From: Falsiroseomonas stagni DSM 19981
Lineage (GTDB): Bacteria > Pseudomonadota > Alphaproteobacteria > Acetobacterales > Acetobacteraceae
Assembly (NCBI RefSeq): GCF_900114315.1
Contig: NZ_FOSQ01000013.1
Span: forward strand, 102,758-166,757
Length of the DNA: 64,000 nt
Direction: 5' to 3'
Below, piece after piece: positions 37,642 through 46,668 of this stretch. Both the position numbers and the translations under genes were made by a program. The stretch's first letter is position 1, and every line of letters begins with the position of its first letter. A model generated the notes under the pieces. That model searched no databases, was not told the DNA's origin, and worked only from the letters and a program-made list of their open reading frames with translations.

Positions 37642-40600
37642 TCACCATTGGAAGCGCACGCCGAGATTGCCGGCGTGGCTCGAGACATTGTCCTGCACCG
37701 TGCCGCTGTAGCCCGCGACCAGCGTGAAGCCGGCGGGCAGCGACAGCTCCGCCCCCAGCCCGCCGAGTGCGGCGGTGCGGCCGCGTTCCGCGCTGCGCGC
37801 GACCATCGCCGTGCCGGCCGCGGCCCCGAAGGCGCTGGTCGTCCGGGCGGCGCCATCCTCCAGCTCCTGCGCCAGGTGCAGGCGGATCATCGGGCGCAGC
37901 TGGTAGCCATCGCCGAGGCTCACCACCGTGTCGGCGCGCAGGCCCGCGGTGGCGCGCAGGCGGGTCAGCTGGCTGTCCTCCACCGTCAGGGACAGCACGC
38001 TGCCGCCCTGTTCCGTCAGCCGGCCGCGGGACAGCGCGTCATGCCGCAGCGCGATGCTGGGCTGCAGCTGCCAGCCGCCGAGGCTCAGCCGCGCGCCGCC
38101 CTCGATGGCGGCGGCGGTGCCGAGCCCGCTGCCCGATCCATGCGCGGACAGCCCGTTGATGCCGAGGCTGCGGCGCGTGGTGACGCCGGCATGGCCGAGC
38201 CCCGCCTGCACGTCCAGGAACAGCCGGCCATCGGTCCAGCCGCCATAGAGCGCGCCATGCACCATCTCCCCGCCCGCGCGCGCATCGGTGCCGGTGCTGC
38301 TGATGCGGCCGCTGGTGCCACCCAGCGCGAAGCCCAGCAGCAGCCCGCCATCGAGCCGCATATCGAGGCCCGCCGCCATGCCGTTGCTGGTGGCGCGGTA
38401 GCCCGTGTCCCCCGTGGCGTCGAAGCGCGCATTGCCGCCGAAGCCGATGGCCCAGGCGGTGCGGCGCCCCTCCTCCGCCACCGTGGCGCGGCCGGCCATG
38501 CCGCGCCGGGCGGCCATCTCGCCGGCGATCACCTCGCCGAAGGCGCGGCTGCGATCGATGCCGACCATCAGCGCATCGCCATAGATCGTGCCGGCGAGGC
38601 GCGTCATCAGCGGCGGCAGCGCGGCGGGCACCTGGCTGAACAGGGTGGCCAGCACCGCCGTCCGATCCGCATCCGTGCGCAGGCCGGGCTCCGGGCGCAG
38701 CGCATCGAGCCCGATTGCCACCTGCCGCTGGTTCGGCGTCAGCCCGATGCCGAAGGGGTTCAGATTCGTGTAGGTGGCGGGCGTGGCGTAGAGCGTCAGC
38801 GCCTGCGGGTGATAGAGCGCATCCAGCCGGCTGCCGGGCAGCAGCCCGTCCGGCTGCGTCAGGCTGGCGAAGCTGCCGGCCACGCCGCCTTCCGCCTGCA
38901 CCACGGTGAAGGCCTGGCCGATGGGCGGGCTGTAGGTGTTGGTGGCATCGCCGGTGATGCCGCGCAGCACGGGGACGATGCTGCCGCCCTGCGCCGTGAA
39001 GCTGCCGCCATTGGTGACGATCACGCGGCTGTAGTTCCCCGCGCCCGTGCCCGTGCCGGGGCCATCGACATCCAGCCGCAGCGTGCCCGAGGACCCGATC
39101 ACGACCGGCGCCAGGAAGGTCAGCGTGCCCGGGCTGTTGCCCGGCGCCAGCACGCCATTGATGGTGGTGGGGGTGAACACCTCCCCGGTTCCGCGCAGCG
39201 TGGCGTTGGCCAGCACCGTCAGCCCCTCCGCCCCCACCGTGATCGGGCCCTGCACGGTGGCATTGCCGTTGAACAGCGTGACGTCGGGCGCATTGGCCTG
39301 CTGCATCGCGATCGGGCCGCTCAGGTTCAGCACGAAGCCGTTGGCATCGATCTCGCCGGCCTGGTTCACCTGGATGGGGCGGGTGGAATTGAAGCTCGCC
39401 AGCGCCAGCAGCTTGCCGTTGTCGATCACCAGCGGCGCGGCGGGCGCGCCGAGTGCCTCGTCGCTGCCGACCGCCAGCGTGGTGCCGCCGATCACCAGCG
39501 TGCCGCCGCTGTAGCTGTTGCTGCCAGACAGCGTCAGCACGCCGCCGCCATCCGCCACCAGCCTGCCGCTGCCGCCGATGGCGCCCGAGAGGGTGATGGC
39601 GCGGCGGTTGGTATCCACCGTGCCCTCGCCCCCCAGGGTGAAGGCGCGGGCGGAGGAGACATCGGCCAGGAAGCGCAGCCGCCCATCATTCAGGCTGACG
39701 CTGCCCGATGCGGCGCCGAGCGACCCGTCGCCCGCCACCGCCAAGGTCGCGCCGTTGGTGACGAAGGTGCCGCCGCTGTAGCTGTTGGTGCCGCTCAGCG
39801 TCATCGTGCCGCCGCTGACGGCGAAGCCGCCCGTGCCGCCGATGCTGCCGGTGAATTCCGTGCTGGCGGCCGTCACCGTCAGCGTCCGCGCGCCCAGCGC
39901 CACGCTGCCATTGCCCGCCAGCGTGGTGATGGACGCCCCCGCGCTGGTGGAGCCGATGCCGAAGGTGCCGGCGACATCCACCACCGACGCCTCCGCCACG
40001 CTGCCGGTGCCGGCCAGGTCCAGCACGGCGGAGGAGGCAATGGTCAGCGCGCCGCGGAAGATGTTCTGGCCGGACAGCCCCTGCGTGCCGCCGGTGACGG
40101 TGACCCCGCCGCTGCCCGTGATGCCGCCCGCGAAGTTCGTGCTGCCCGCCGTGATGGTCAGCGTCTGCGCGCCCAGCCGCATGACTCCAGCGCCGGAGAG
40201 CGAGCGGATCGACGCCCCGCCGCTGGTCGCGGCGATCGAGGCCTCCCCATCCACGCGCAGCGCCGCGGCGGCGGCGATGCTGCCCGCACCCGTCAGCTCC
40301 AGCGCGGCCCCGGCATCGACGCCGACCGTGCCGGTCAGGGCGTTGGTGCCTGCCAGGCGCTGCGTGCCGCCCGCGATCGTCATGCCCCCGCTGCCGCCGA
40401 TCCCGCCCGCGAAGCTGGTGCTGCCGGCCGTGATGGTCAGGGTCCGCGTGCCCAGCGCGACGCTGCCCGTGCCCTCCAGCGTGCGGATCGCGGCACCGCT
40501 CGTCGTGCCCGCGATGTCGAACGTGCCCTCCGCCAGCACGCCGGCCGCGGCCGCGATGCTGCCCGCGCCGGTCAGCGCCAGGGTGGCGCCGGCATCGATG

Positions 40601-43600
40601 GCGGCGGCCCCGGTGAAGCCGTTGCTGCCCGACAGCGCCTGCGTGCCCGCGGCGATGACGATGCCGCCGGTGCCGCCGATGGCGCCCGCGAAGCTGGTGC
40701 TGCCCGCGGTGATGGTCAGGCTGCGCGCGCCCAGCGCCACGCTGCCAGAGCCCTCCAGCGTGGTGATGGCGGCGCCCGCCGTGGTGCCCGCGATGCTGAA
40801 GCTGCCATGGGCGCGCACCCGCTCCGCCGCCGCCACGCTGCCCGACCCCGTCAGCGCCAGGGTCGCGCCCGCATCGATGATGGCGGCCCCGGTGAAGCCG
40901 TTGCTGCCCGTCAGCGTCTGCGTGCCACCGGCGATGGTCACGCCGCCCGTGCCGCCGATGCTGCCCGCGAAGCTGGTGCTGCCCGCGGTGATGGTCAGGC
41001 GCTCGGCCCCCAGCGCCACCGTGCCGCCGCCCGTCAGGGTGCGGAGGCTCGCGCCGCCGCCGCGGGCGGTGATGTCGAAGGTACCCTCCGCCTGCAGCTG
41101 GGATGCGGCGGCGATGGCCCCCGCGCCGGACAGCGCCAGCGTCGCCCCGCTGTCGATCACGGCGCTGCCGGTGAAGCCGTTGCTGCCCGTCAGCGTCTGC
41201 GTCCCGCCCGCGACGGTGATCCCGCCCGTGCCGCCGATGCTGCCCGCGAAGCCGGTGCTGCCCGCGGTGATGGTCAGGCGCTGGCTGCCCAGCGCCACCG
41301 TGCCCGTGCCGGCCAGGGTGCGGATGCTCGCGCCCGCCGTGGTGCCCGCGATGCTGAAGGCGCCATCCGCCTGGACCTGCGCCGCGGCGGCCAGGCTGCC
41401 CCCGCCGCTCAGCGCCAGTGTCGCGCCGCTCGCCACCGCGGCCGTGCCGGTGAATCCCGCATTCGCCCCGGTCAGCGTCTGGGTGCCGCCCGTCACGCTC
41501 AGCTGGCTCGCCCCCGTGCCGGTCAGGCTGCCGCCGAAGCTGGTGCTGCCCGCGGTGATGGTCAGCGCCGTGCCGCCCATCGCCACCGTGCCCGCGCCGG
41601 TCAGGGTGCGGATCGCGGTCGTCGTGTTGCCCGTGACATCGAGCGTGCCGCCAAGCTGCACCTGCGACGCCTGCGCGATGCTGCCGCCGGCGGAGAGCAC
41701 CAGCGTCGCCCCGTTGGCGATCGTCGCCGCGCCGGTGAAGCCGTTGCTGCCCGTCAGTGTCTGCGTCCCGCCCGAGATGGTCACGCCGCCCGTGCCGCCG
41801 ATGCTGCCCGCGAAGCTGGTGCTGCCCGCGGTGATGGTCAGCGTCCGCGCGCCCAGCGCCACGCCGCCGGCACCGGACAGGGTGGCGATGCTGGCGCCGG
41901 CGGTCGTCGCGCTGATGTCGAAGCTGCCCTCCGCCGCCACGCGCGACGCGGATGCGATGCTGCCGGTGCCGGACAGCGCCAGCGTGGCGCCGGATGCGAT
42001 GCTGGCCACGCCGGTGAAGCCGTTGCTGCCCGTCAGCGTCTGCGTGCCGGCCGCGATGGTCAGCCCGCCCGTGCCGCCGATCGCGCCGCCGAAGCTGGTG
42101 CCGCCCTGCGTGATGGTCAGCGTCCGCGCGCCCAGCGCCACCGCGCCCTGGCCCGACATCGCCTTGATGCTGGCGCCGGCGGTGGTGTCCGCGATGTCGA
42201 AGGTGGCGCCGGAATCGACCGTGACGCCGCTGGACGCCGCGATGCTGCCGCCGCCGCGCAGCGCCAGCGTGCCGGACTGGATGGTGGTGGCGCCCGCATA
42301 GCCATTGACCGCCGTCAGCACGAGGCGCGCGCTGCCGCGATTGCCGGTGACCGTCAGCCCGCCATTGGACAGCGCGCCGGCCAGCACCGCCTCATTGCCG
42401 CTGTTCTCCTCCACCCGGATGCTGCGCGTGCCGCCGCCGAGGTCGATGGCATTGGCGAAGGTCACGTTGCCGGTGGCGGTGGAGGAGCCGAGGACCAGGC
42501 TGTCCGCATTCGCGACGAAGCCCGCGCTGCCCCAGGTCAGCGCCGCGCCGCCATTCAGCGACACGCTGAGGTCCCCGCCCCCGCCCGCGAAGCCGCCGGA
42601 GCCGGTCCATTGCACCCGTCCGGGCTGGCTGCCGATGAAGCGGCTGAAGGTGCCGCTCGATTCCAGCACGCCGCCGGCCAGGTTGAGATTGCTGGCGGTG
42701 TTCAGCCCGACCCCATCCACCGCGCGCAGCGCGCCGCCGGTGATCCGTGTCTCCCCGGTATAGGTGTTGGTGCCGTTGAAGATGGTGAGGCCGCTGGCGA
42801 TCGTCACGCTGGCGCCCTGGCCGGTGGCGACGCTGCCGAAGCTGATGCTGGCGGCGCTGTTATCGGCGATGCCGCCATTCACCGTGATGGTGTTGCCGGC
42901 GCCGGCCGCGAAGGTGACGGTGGCGCCACGCATGGCGAAGATGTCGCTGCCGGCGGAGGAACCCACCGCGCCGCCATTCAGGCTGCCGCCCGCCAGCACC
43001 GTATTGGACCCGAAGGTGGTGTTGCCGGTGACGGTCAGCGACCCGCCATCGCGCACGAAGATCGCGCCGCCCAGGCCGGAACCGCCGCCGCCACCCTGGG
43101 CGCTCGCCACGCCATTGCCGGTGCCGTTGCTGCCGGCACCACCGCCGAAGCCCGCCGCACCACCCGTGCCGGCCTCGCCGGCGGTGCCGCCGCTGCCGCC
43201 ATTGCCGCCGGACCCGCCGCCGGCGCCGAAGCCGCCCGCACCACCCGTCCCGCCCGCGCCGCCGAGTCCATCCCGCGCGCCGCCCTTGCCCTCGCCCCCC
43301 GCGCCGCCGGCGCCACCCCGGCCGCCGCCGAAGCCGAAGCTGCCCCGGCCGCCCACGCCGCCCGCGCCGCCATCCCCGCCGAGCCCCACATCGCCCGCCG
43401 CCAGCGCATTGTTCCAGGTGACGAGTTGCGCCGTCGCCTCACCCAGCGCAGCCGTCGCGGCGACCAGCGCCGCGGCGGCGGCGATGGCCTGGGCCGGGTT
43501 GGGCGGCACCTCGGCCGAGGCCGCGGTCACTTCCGCGATCGCCACCGCTTCCGCGACCGTCGCCTGCGTCACGGCGTAGATCAGCGCCGGGTTGGTGGAC

Positions 43601-44163
43601 CAGCCATCGCTGCCGGCACCGCCGGTGCCGCCGGTACCGCCGAAGCCCGTGCTGCCCGCGCCGGCATTGCCGCCATTGCCGCCGGGCATGCCATTGCCGT
43701 TGCCATCCCCGATCAGGACGATGTTGTCGCTGAACACCGATCCGGTGCTGCCATTGGCGCCATTGGCGCTGGCCGTCAGCAGCCCGTTCAGGATCCCGCC
43801 CGTGGTGCCGCTGCCGCCGGTGCCCCCGATGGCGCTGTTGCCCGCGATGGTAACGTTGTTCAGCACCAGGCTGGCGCCGTTGTCGACGAAGACCACGCCG
43901 CCCAGCCCCGCGCCGCCGCCACTGCCCGCCCCGCCCTGGGTGACGAAGTTGGACACGGTGGCGTTGTTGAAGGTCAGCGTCGCGCCCTGCACCAGGTAGC
44001 CGCTGCCGAAGGCACCATCCTGGGTCCCGGTCAGGGTGCGGTTGGTGGTCACCACCTCACCCGCCACGCCGGGGGCGGCCACGCCCACCAGGATGAACAC
44101 GGGCACGACCACCACCGAGCGCGGCCTGGGGGTGCGCTTGCCGCGATAGGTCCTTGACTTCAT
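37642..44163 (-). CDS. Large autotransporter with nine ~93-residue passenger repeats
   Basis: 2,173 residues (type Va secretion). N-terminal signal includes SVVVVPVFILVGVAAPGVAG. Residues ~247-370 are extremely Gly-rich (GGAGGTGGAGGFGAGGG-like). Residues ~620-1460 contain nine copies of a ~93-residue beta-helix repeat with recurring TLTITAGSTSFAGSIGGTGG and GTQTLTGSNGFTG, followed by two diverged PATR-like repeats (TLSGSNSYSGGTLVIGGTTL). A linker leads to the C-terminal beta-barrel (~1890-2173) ending LGVRFQW, the typical outer-membrane C-terminus. It is likely a surface-exposed adhesin or aggregation factor. The repeats are similar at DNA level too, so copy-number variation is plausible. Confidence 0.92.
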   Translation of the reverse strand: MKSRTYRGKRTPRPRSVVVVPVFILVGVAAPGVAGEVVTTNRTLTGTQDGAFGSGYLVQGATLTFNNATVSNFVTQGGAGSGGGAGLGGVVFVDNGASLVLNNVTIAGNSAIGGTGGSGTTGGILNGLLTASANGANGSTGSVFSDNIVLIGDGNGNGMPGGNGGNAGAGSTGFGGTGGTGGAGSDGWSTNPALIYAVTQATVAEAVAIAEVTAASAEVPPNPAQAIAAAAALVAATAALGEATAQLVTWNNALAAGDVGLGGDGGAGGVGGRGSFGFGGGRGGAGGAGGEGKGGARDGLGGAGGTGGAGGFGAGGGSGGNGGSGGTAGEAGTGGAAGFGGGAGSNGTGNGVASAQGGGGGSGLGGAIFVRDGGSLTVTGNTTFGSNTVLAGGSLNGGAVGSSAGSDIFAMRGATVTFAAGAGNTITVNGGIADNSAASISFGSVATGQGASVTIASGLTIFNGTNTYTGETRITGGALRAVDGVGLNTASNLNLAGGVLESSGTFSRFIGSQPGRVQWTGSGGFAGGGGDLSVSLNGGAALTWGSAGFVANADSLVLGSSTATGNVTFANAIDLGGGTRSIRVEENSGNEAVLAGALSNGGLTVTGNRGSARLVLTAVNGYAGATTIQSGTLALRGGGSIAASSGVTVDSGATFDIADTTAGASIKAMSGQGAVALGARTLTITQGGTSFGGAIGGTGGLTIAAGTQTLTGSNGFTGVASIASGATLALSGTGSIASASRVAAEGSFDISATTAGASIATLSGAGGVALGARTLTITAGSTSFAGSIGGTGGVTISGGTQTLTGSNGFTGAATIANGATLVLSAGGSIAQASQVQLGGTLDVTGNTTTAIRTLTGAGTVAMGGTALTITAGSTSFGGSLTGTGASQLSVTGGTQTLTGANAGFTGTAAVASGATLALSGGGSLAAAAQVQADGAFSIAGTTAGASIRTLAGTGTVALGSQRLTITAGSTGFAGSIGGTGGITVAGGTQTLTGSNGFTGSAVIDSGATLALSGAGAIAAASQLQAEGTFDITARGGGASLRTLTGGGTVALGAERLTITAGSTSFAGSIGGTGGVTIAGGTQTLTGSNGFTGAAIIDAGATLALTGSGSVAAAERVRAHGSFSIAGTTAGAAITTLEGSGSVALGARSLTITAGSTSFAGAIGGTGGIVIAAGTQALSGSNGFTGAAAIDAGATLALTGAGSIAAAAGVLAEGTFDIAGTTSGAAIRTLEGTGSVALGTRTLTITAGSTSFAGGIGGSGGMTIAGGTQRLAGTNALTGTVGVDAGAALELTGAGSIAAAAALRVDGEASIAATSGGASIRSLSGAGVMRLGAQTLTITAGSTNFAGGITGSGGVTVTGGTQGLSGQNIFRGALTIASSAVLDLAGTGSVAEASVVDVAGTFGIGSTSAGASITTLAGNGSVALGARTLTVTAASTEFTGSIGGTGGFAVSGGTMTLSGTNSYSGGTFVTNGATLAVAGDGSLGAASGSVSLNDGRLRFLADVSSARAFTLGGEGTVDTNRRAITLSGAIGGSGRLVADGGGVLTLSGSNSYSGGTLVIGGTTLAVGSDEALGAPAAPLVIDNGKLLALASFNSTRPIQVNQAGEIDANGFVLNLSGPIAMQQANAPDVTLFNGNATVQGPITVGAEGLTVLANATLRGTGEVFTPTTINGVLAPGNSPGTLTFLAPVVIGSSGTLRLDVDGPGTGTGAGNYSRVIVTNGGSFTAQGGSIVPVLRGITGDATNTYSPPIGQAFTVVQAEGGVAGSFASLTQPDGLLPGSRLDALYHPQALTLYATPATYTNLNPFGIGLTPNQRQVAIGLDALRPEPGLRTDADRTAVLATLFSQVPAALPPLMTRLAGTIYGDALMVGIDRSRAFGEVIAGEMAARRGMAGRATVAEEGRRTAWAIGFGGNARFDATGDTGYRATSNGMAAGLDMRLDGGLLLGFALGGTSGRISSTGTDARAGGEMVHGALYGGWTDGRLFLDVQAGLGHAGVTTRRSLGINGLSAHGSGSGLGTAAAIEGGARLSLGGWQLQPSIALRHDALSRGRLTEQGGSVLSLTVEDSQLTRLRATAGLRADTVVSLGDGYQLRPMIRLHLAQELEDGAARTTSAFGAAAGTAMVARSAERGRTAALGGLGAELSLPAGFTLVAGYSGTVQDNVSSHAGNLGVRFQW

Positions 44164-44328
44164 TCGGTGGAATCTTTCCCCGGTGCATCGGCGGTTCTTC
44201 CGCCGGCCGAGACCTAGCCGTCCGCGATTTAATCCCGGGTTACCGCGCCACCCGCGCCGGGCAGGGGCCGGGGCATGTGTCCACCACGCGGGCAGGCCCG
44301 GCGGGACCCGCCCAAAAAATCACCACCC

Positions 44329-44346
44329 AATTACAATCTTGCAATT
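44329..44346. promoter_or_regulatory. AT-rich dyad and possible promoter upstream of aapJ
   Basis: AATTACAATCTTGCAATT is a near-perfect palindrome (one mismatch) in otherwise GC-rich DNA, 77 bp before aapJ. It contains TACAAT (44332-44337), a good -10 match; no clear -35 was found. The rest of the 259-bp divergent gap (44164-44422) between the autotransporter and aapJ shows no gene. Confidence 0.4.
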
Positions 44347-44422
44347 AGATGGACTTCCGGCCATGTCCCGACCCGGAAGCGAGGATCGGAACGGTCCCGC
44401 GGGGTAACAGGGAAGCAGAGAG

Positions 44423-45454
44423 ATGAAGTGGTCGATGCTCGCCGCCGCCGCGGCGGCGTTCGTGTCCCTTGGCGCGTCGGAGGCCCTGGCGGGCCGCGAC
44501 CTGGACCAGATCAAGCAGCGCAACACGCTGCGCTGCGGCGTGCAGGGGCCGTCCAACCCCGGCTTCGGCGTGCCGGACAGCCAGGGCCGCTGGTCGGGCT
44601 TCAACGTGGAAGTCTGCCGCGCCATCGCCATCACCATCTTCGGCGATCCGAACCGCGTCGAATTCGTCCCCGTCACGACGCAGAGCCGCTTCCCGGCCCT
44701 GTCGGCCGGCGAGGTGGACGTGCTGTCCAACAACACGACCTGGACGCTGACGCGCGACAGCAACGTCAACCGCTTCAACCAGCCCGCCATCACCTTCTAT
44801 GACGGCCAGGCCATCATGGTGCCGCGCCGCCTGAACGTGACCAGCGCCCGCCAGCTGAACGGCGCCACGGTCTGCGTGCAGCCCGGCACGACGACCGAAC
44901 TGAACCTCGCCGACTTCTTCCGCGCCAACAACCTGCGCTTCACCCCGGTGGTGATCGCGGACCTGGACGAGTTGCGCCGCGCCTATGACAGCGGCCGCTG
45001 CGACGTCTTCACCAATGACTTCGCCGCGCTGGCCGCGCAGCGCACCCTGCTGACCCGCCCGGCCGACCACGTCATCCTGCCGGAGCGCCTGTCCAAGGAG
45101 CCGCTGGCGGTGACGATCCGCCAGGGTGACGAGGAACTGACCAACATCGTCGCCTGGACGACCTTCGCCCTGATCGACGCCGAGGAACTCGGCATCACGC
45201 AGGCGAATGTCGAGCAGATCGCGACGACCTCCACCAACCCCGTCGTGCGCCGCCTGCTCGGCGTCGAGGGCAACATGGGTGAGAGCCTCGGCGCCGCCCG
45301 CCCCGACTATGTCCGCCAGATCATCCGCACCTTCGGCAATTACGGCGAGATGTTCGAGCGCCACCTCGGCACGAGCACCCCGCTCGGCCTGGAGCGCGGC
45401 ATGAACAACATCTGGACCCGCGGCGGCCTGCTCTACGCCCCGCCGGCGCGCTGA
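44423..45454 (+). CDS. aapJ: General L-amino-acid ABC transporter, periplasmic binding protein
   Basis: 343 residues with signal MKWSMLAAAAAAFVSLGAS...ALA. It matches AapJ/BztA-type binding proteins: LDQIKQRNTLRCGVQGPSNP, FGVPDSQGRWSGFNVEVCRA, VDVLSNNTTWTLTRDSN, VCVQPGTTTELNLADFF, YDSGRCDVFTNDFAAL and GVEGNMGESLGA. It captures a broad range of polar L-amino acids in the periplasm. It is the first gene of aapJ-aapQ-aapM; a perfect hairpin separates it from aapQ, as often seen when the binding protein is made in excess. Confidence 0.93.
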   Translation: MKWSMLAAAAAAFVSLGASEALAGRDLDQIKQRNTLRCGVQGPSNPGFGVPDSQGRWSGFNVEVCRAIAITIFGDPNRVEFVPVTTQSRFPALSAGEVDVLSNNTTWTLTRDSNVNRFNQPAITFYDGQAIMVPRRLNVTSARQLNGATVCVQPGTTTELNLADFFRANNLRFTPVVIADLDELRRAYDSGRCDVFTNDFAALAAQRTLLTRPADHVILPERLSKEPLAVTIRQGDEELTNIVAWTTFALIDAEELGITQANVEQIATTSTNPVVRRLLGVEGNMGESLGAARPDYVRQIIRTFGNYGEMFERHLGTSTPLGLERGMNNIWTRGGLLYAPPAR

Positions 45455-45465
45455 TCTGACGCCCA

Positions 45466-45490
45466 GGAAGGGGGCCCTGCGCCCCCTTCC
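45466..45490 (+). terminator. Intercistronic hairpin between aapJ and aapQ
   Basis: GGAAGGGGGC (45466-45475), loop CCTGC, GCCCCCTTCC (45481-45490): perfect 10-bp stem without a T-tract. Probably an attenuator or mRNA-stabilising stem giving more binding protein than permease. Confidence 0.5.
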
Positions 45491-45519
45491 CCCCCTACCT
45501 TCTCCGGGATCAGCGCTGC

Positions 45520-46665
45520 ATGAGCCTGTCCGTTCTTCGCGGCCCCGCCCGCGGCTACCTGATCCAGGCCGCGCTCCTGGTCGCCCTCGTCGCGACGGGC
45601 ATGTGGTTGTGGTCCAATGCGGAAGCCAACATGGCCGCGCGCGGCCTGCGCTTCGGCTTCGGCTTCCTCGACCGGTCCGCCGGCATCCCGATCGGCGAAA
45701 GCCTGATCCCCTACACGCCCGCCGACACCTACCGCCAGGCGCTGACCGTCGGCCTGCTGAACACGCTGCGCGTCGCCATCATCGGCTGCATCCTGGCCAC
45801 CGTGCTCGGCGTGGTGCTGGGCCTGGCGCGGCTGTCCACCAACCCCATGCTGCGGTCGCTGACGGGCGGCTACATCGAGGTCATCCGCAACACCCCGCTG
45901 GTGCTGCAGCTGGTGTTCTGGCACGCGGTGATGCTGCAGATGCCCTCCGTCCGGCAGGCGCTGAACCCGCTGCCCGGCGTCTTCCTCAGCCAGCGCGGCC
46001 TCAAGATTCCCGCCCTGATGGCGGACCCCGCGCTCTACGCCTTCCTCGCCGCCCTCGCCGCCGGCGCCATCGGCTGGTGGGTGCTGCTGCGCCGTGAACG
46101 CGCGCGCCAGGTGGAGACGGGCGAGCGCCGCCCCACCATCCTGCCGGGCCTCGCCATGCTGCTGGGCTTCCCGGCGCTGTCCATCGCCGCCGGCTTCGTG
46201 CCGCGGGTGGAGTGGCCGGAGATGGCGGGCTTCAACTTCGAAGGGGGCCTCGCCCTCTCGCCCGAATTCTTCGCCCTGCTCGTCGGCCTCGTCGTCTATA
46301 CCGCCGCCTTCGTGGCGGAGATCGTCCGCAGCGGCATCCAATCCGTCCATCGCGGGCAGTGGGAGGCGGCGCGCGCCCTCGGCCTGCCGGGCGGGCGCAT
46401 CATGCGCCTGGTGATCCTGCCGCAGGCGCTGCGCGTCATCATCCCGCCGATGACGTCGCAATACCTGAACCTGACGAAGAACAGCTCGCTCGCTGTCGTC
46501 ATCGGGTACCCCGACCTCGTCTCGGTGGCCAATACCTCGATCAACCAGACCGGCCAGGCGATCGAGGTCATCACCATCTTCATGACGATCTACCTGGCGA
46601 TGAGCCTCGTCACCTCCGCCCTGATGAACTGGTACAATGCGCGCGTCGCGCTGATGGAGCGCTGA
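45520..46665 (+). CDS. aapQ: General L-amino-acid ABC transporter, permease subunit
   Basis: 381 residues. The N-terminus carries a first helix (AALLVALVATGMWLWSNAEANM) and the Aap-specific FGFGFLDRSAGIPIGESLIPY segment. Permease helices follow with the EAA-type motif GQWEAARALGLPGGRIMRLVILPQALRVIIPP near the C-terminus. The large insertion between helices (residues ~130-230) is characteristic of AapQ/BztB. It is followed 3 bp later by aapM, with which it forms the membrane channel. Confidence 0.93.
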   Translation: MSLSVLRGPARGYLIQAALLVALVATGMWLWSNAEANMAARGLRFGFGFLDRSAGIPIGESLIPYTPADTYRQALTVGLLNTLRVAIIGCILATVLGVVLGLARLSTNPMLRSLTGGYIEVIRNTPLVLQLVFWHAVMLQMPSVRQALNPLPGVFLSQRGLKIPALMADPALYAFLAALAAGAIGWWVLLRRERARQVETGERRPTILPGLAMLLGFPALSIAAGFVPRVEWPEMAGFNFEGGLALSPEFFALLVGLVVYTAAFVAEIVRSGIQSVHRGQWEAARALGLPGGRIMRLVILPQALRVIIPPMTSQYLNLTKNSSLAVVIGYPDLVSVANTSINQTGQAIEVITIFMTIYLAMSLVTSALMNWYNARVALMER

Positions 46666-46668
46666 GCC

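Noticed and set aside
39785..42300. Regular repeats considered as a CRISPR-like or satellite array
   Set aside because: They are in-frame ~279-bp coding repeats of the autotransporter passenger, not short repeats with unique spacers.
37648..44157. A 6.5-kb open frame on the plus strand across the autotransporter gene
   Set aside because: It mirrors the autotransporter codon frame in very GC-rich DNA; its translation is low-complexity, Arg/Gln/Ala/Gly-rich with no family features.
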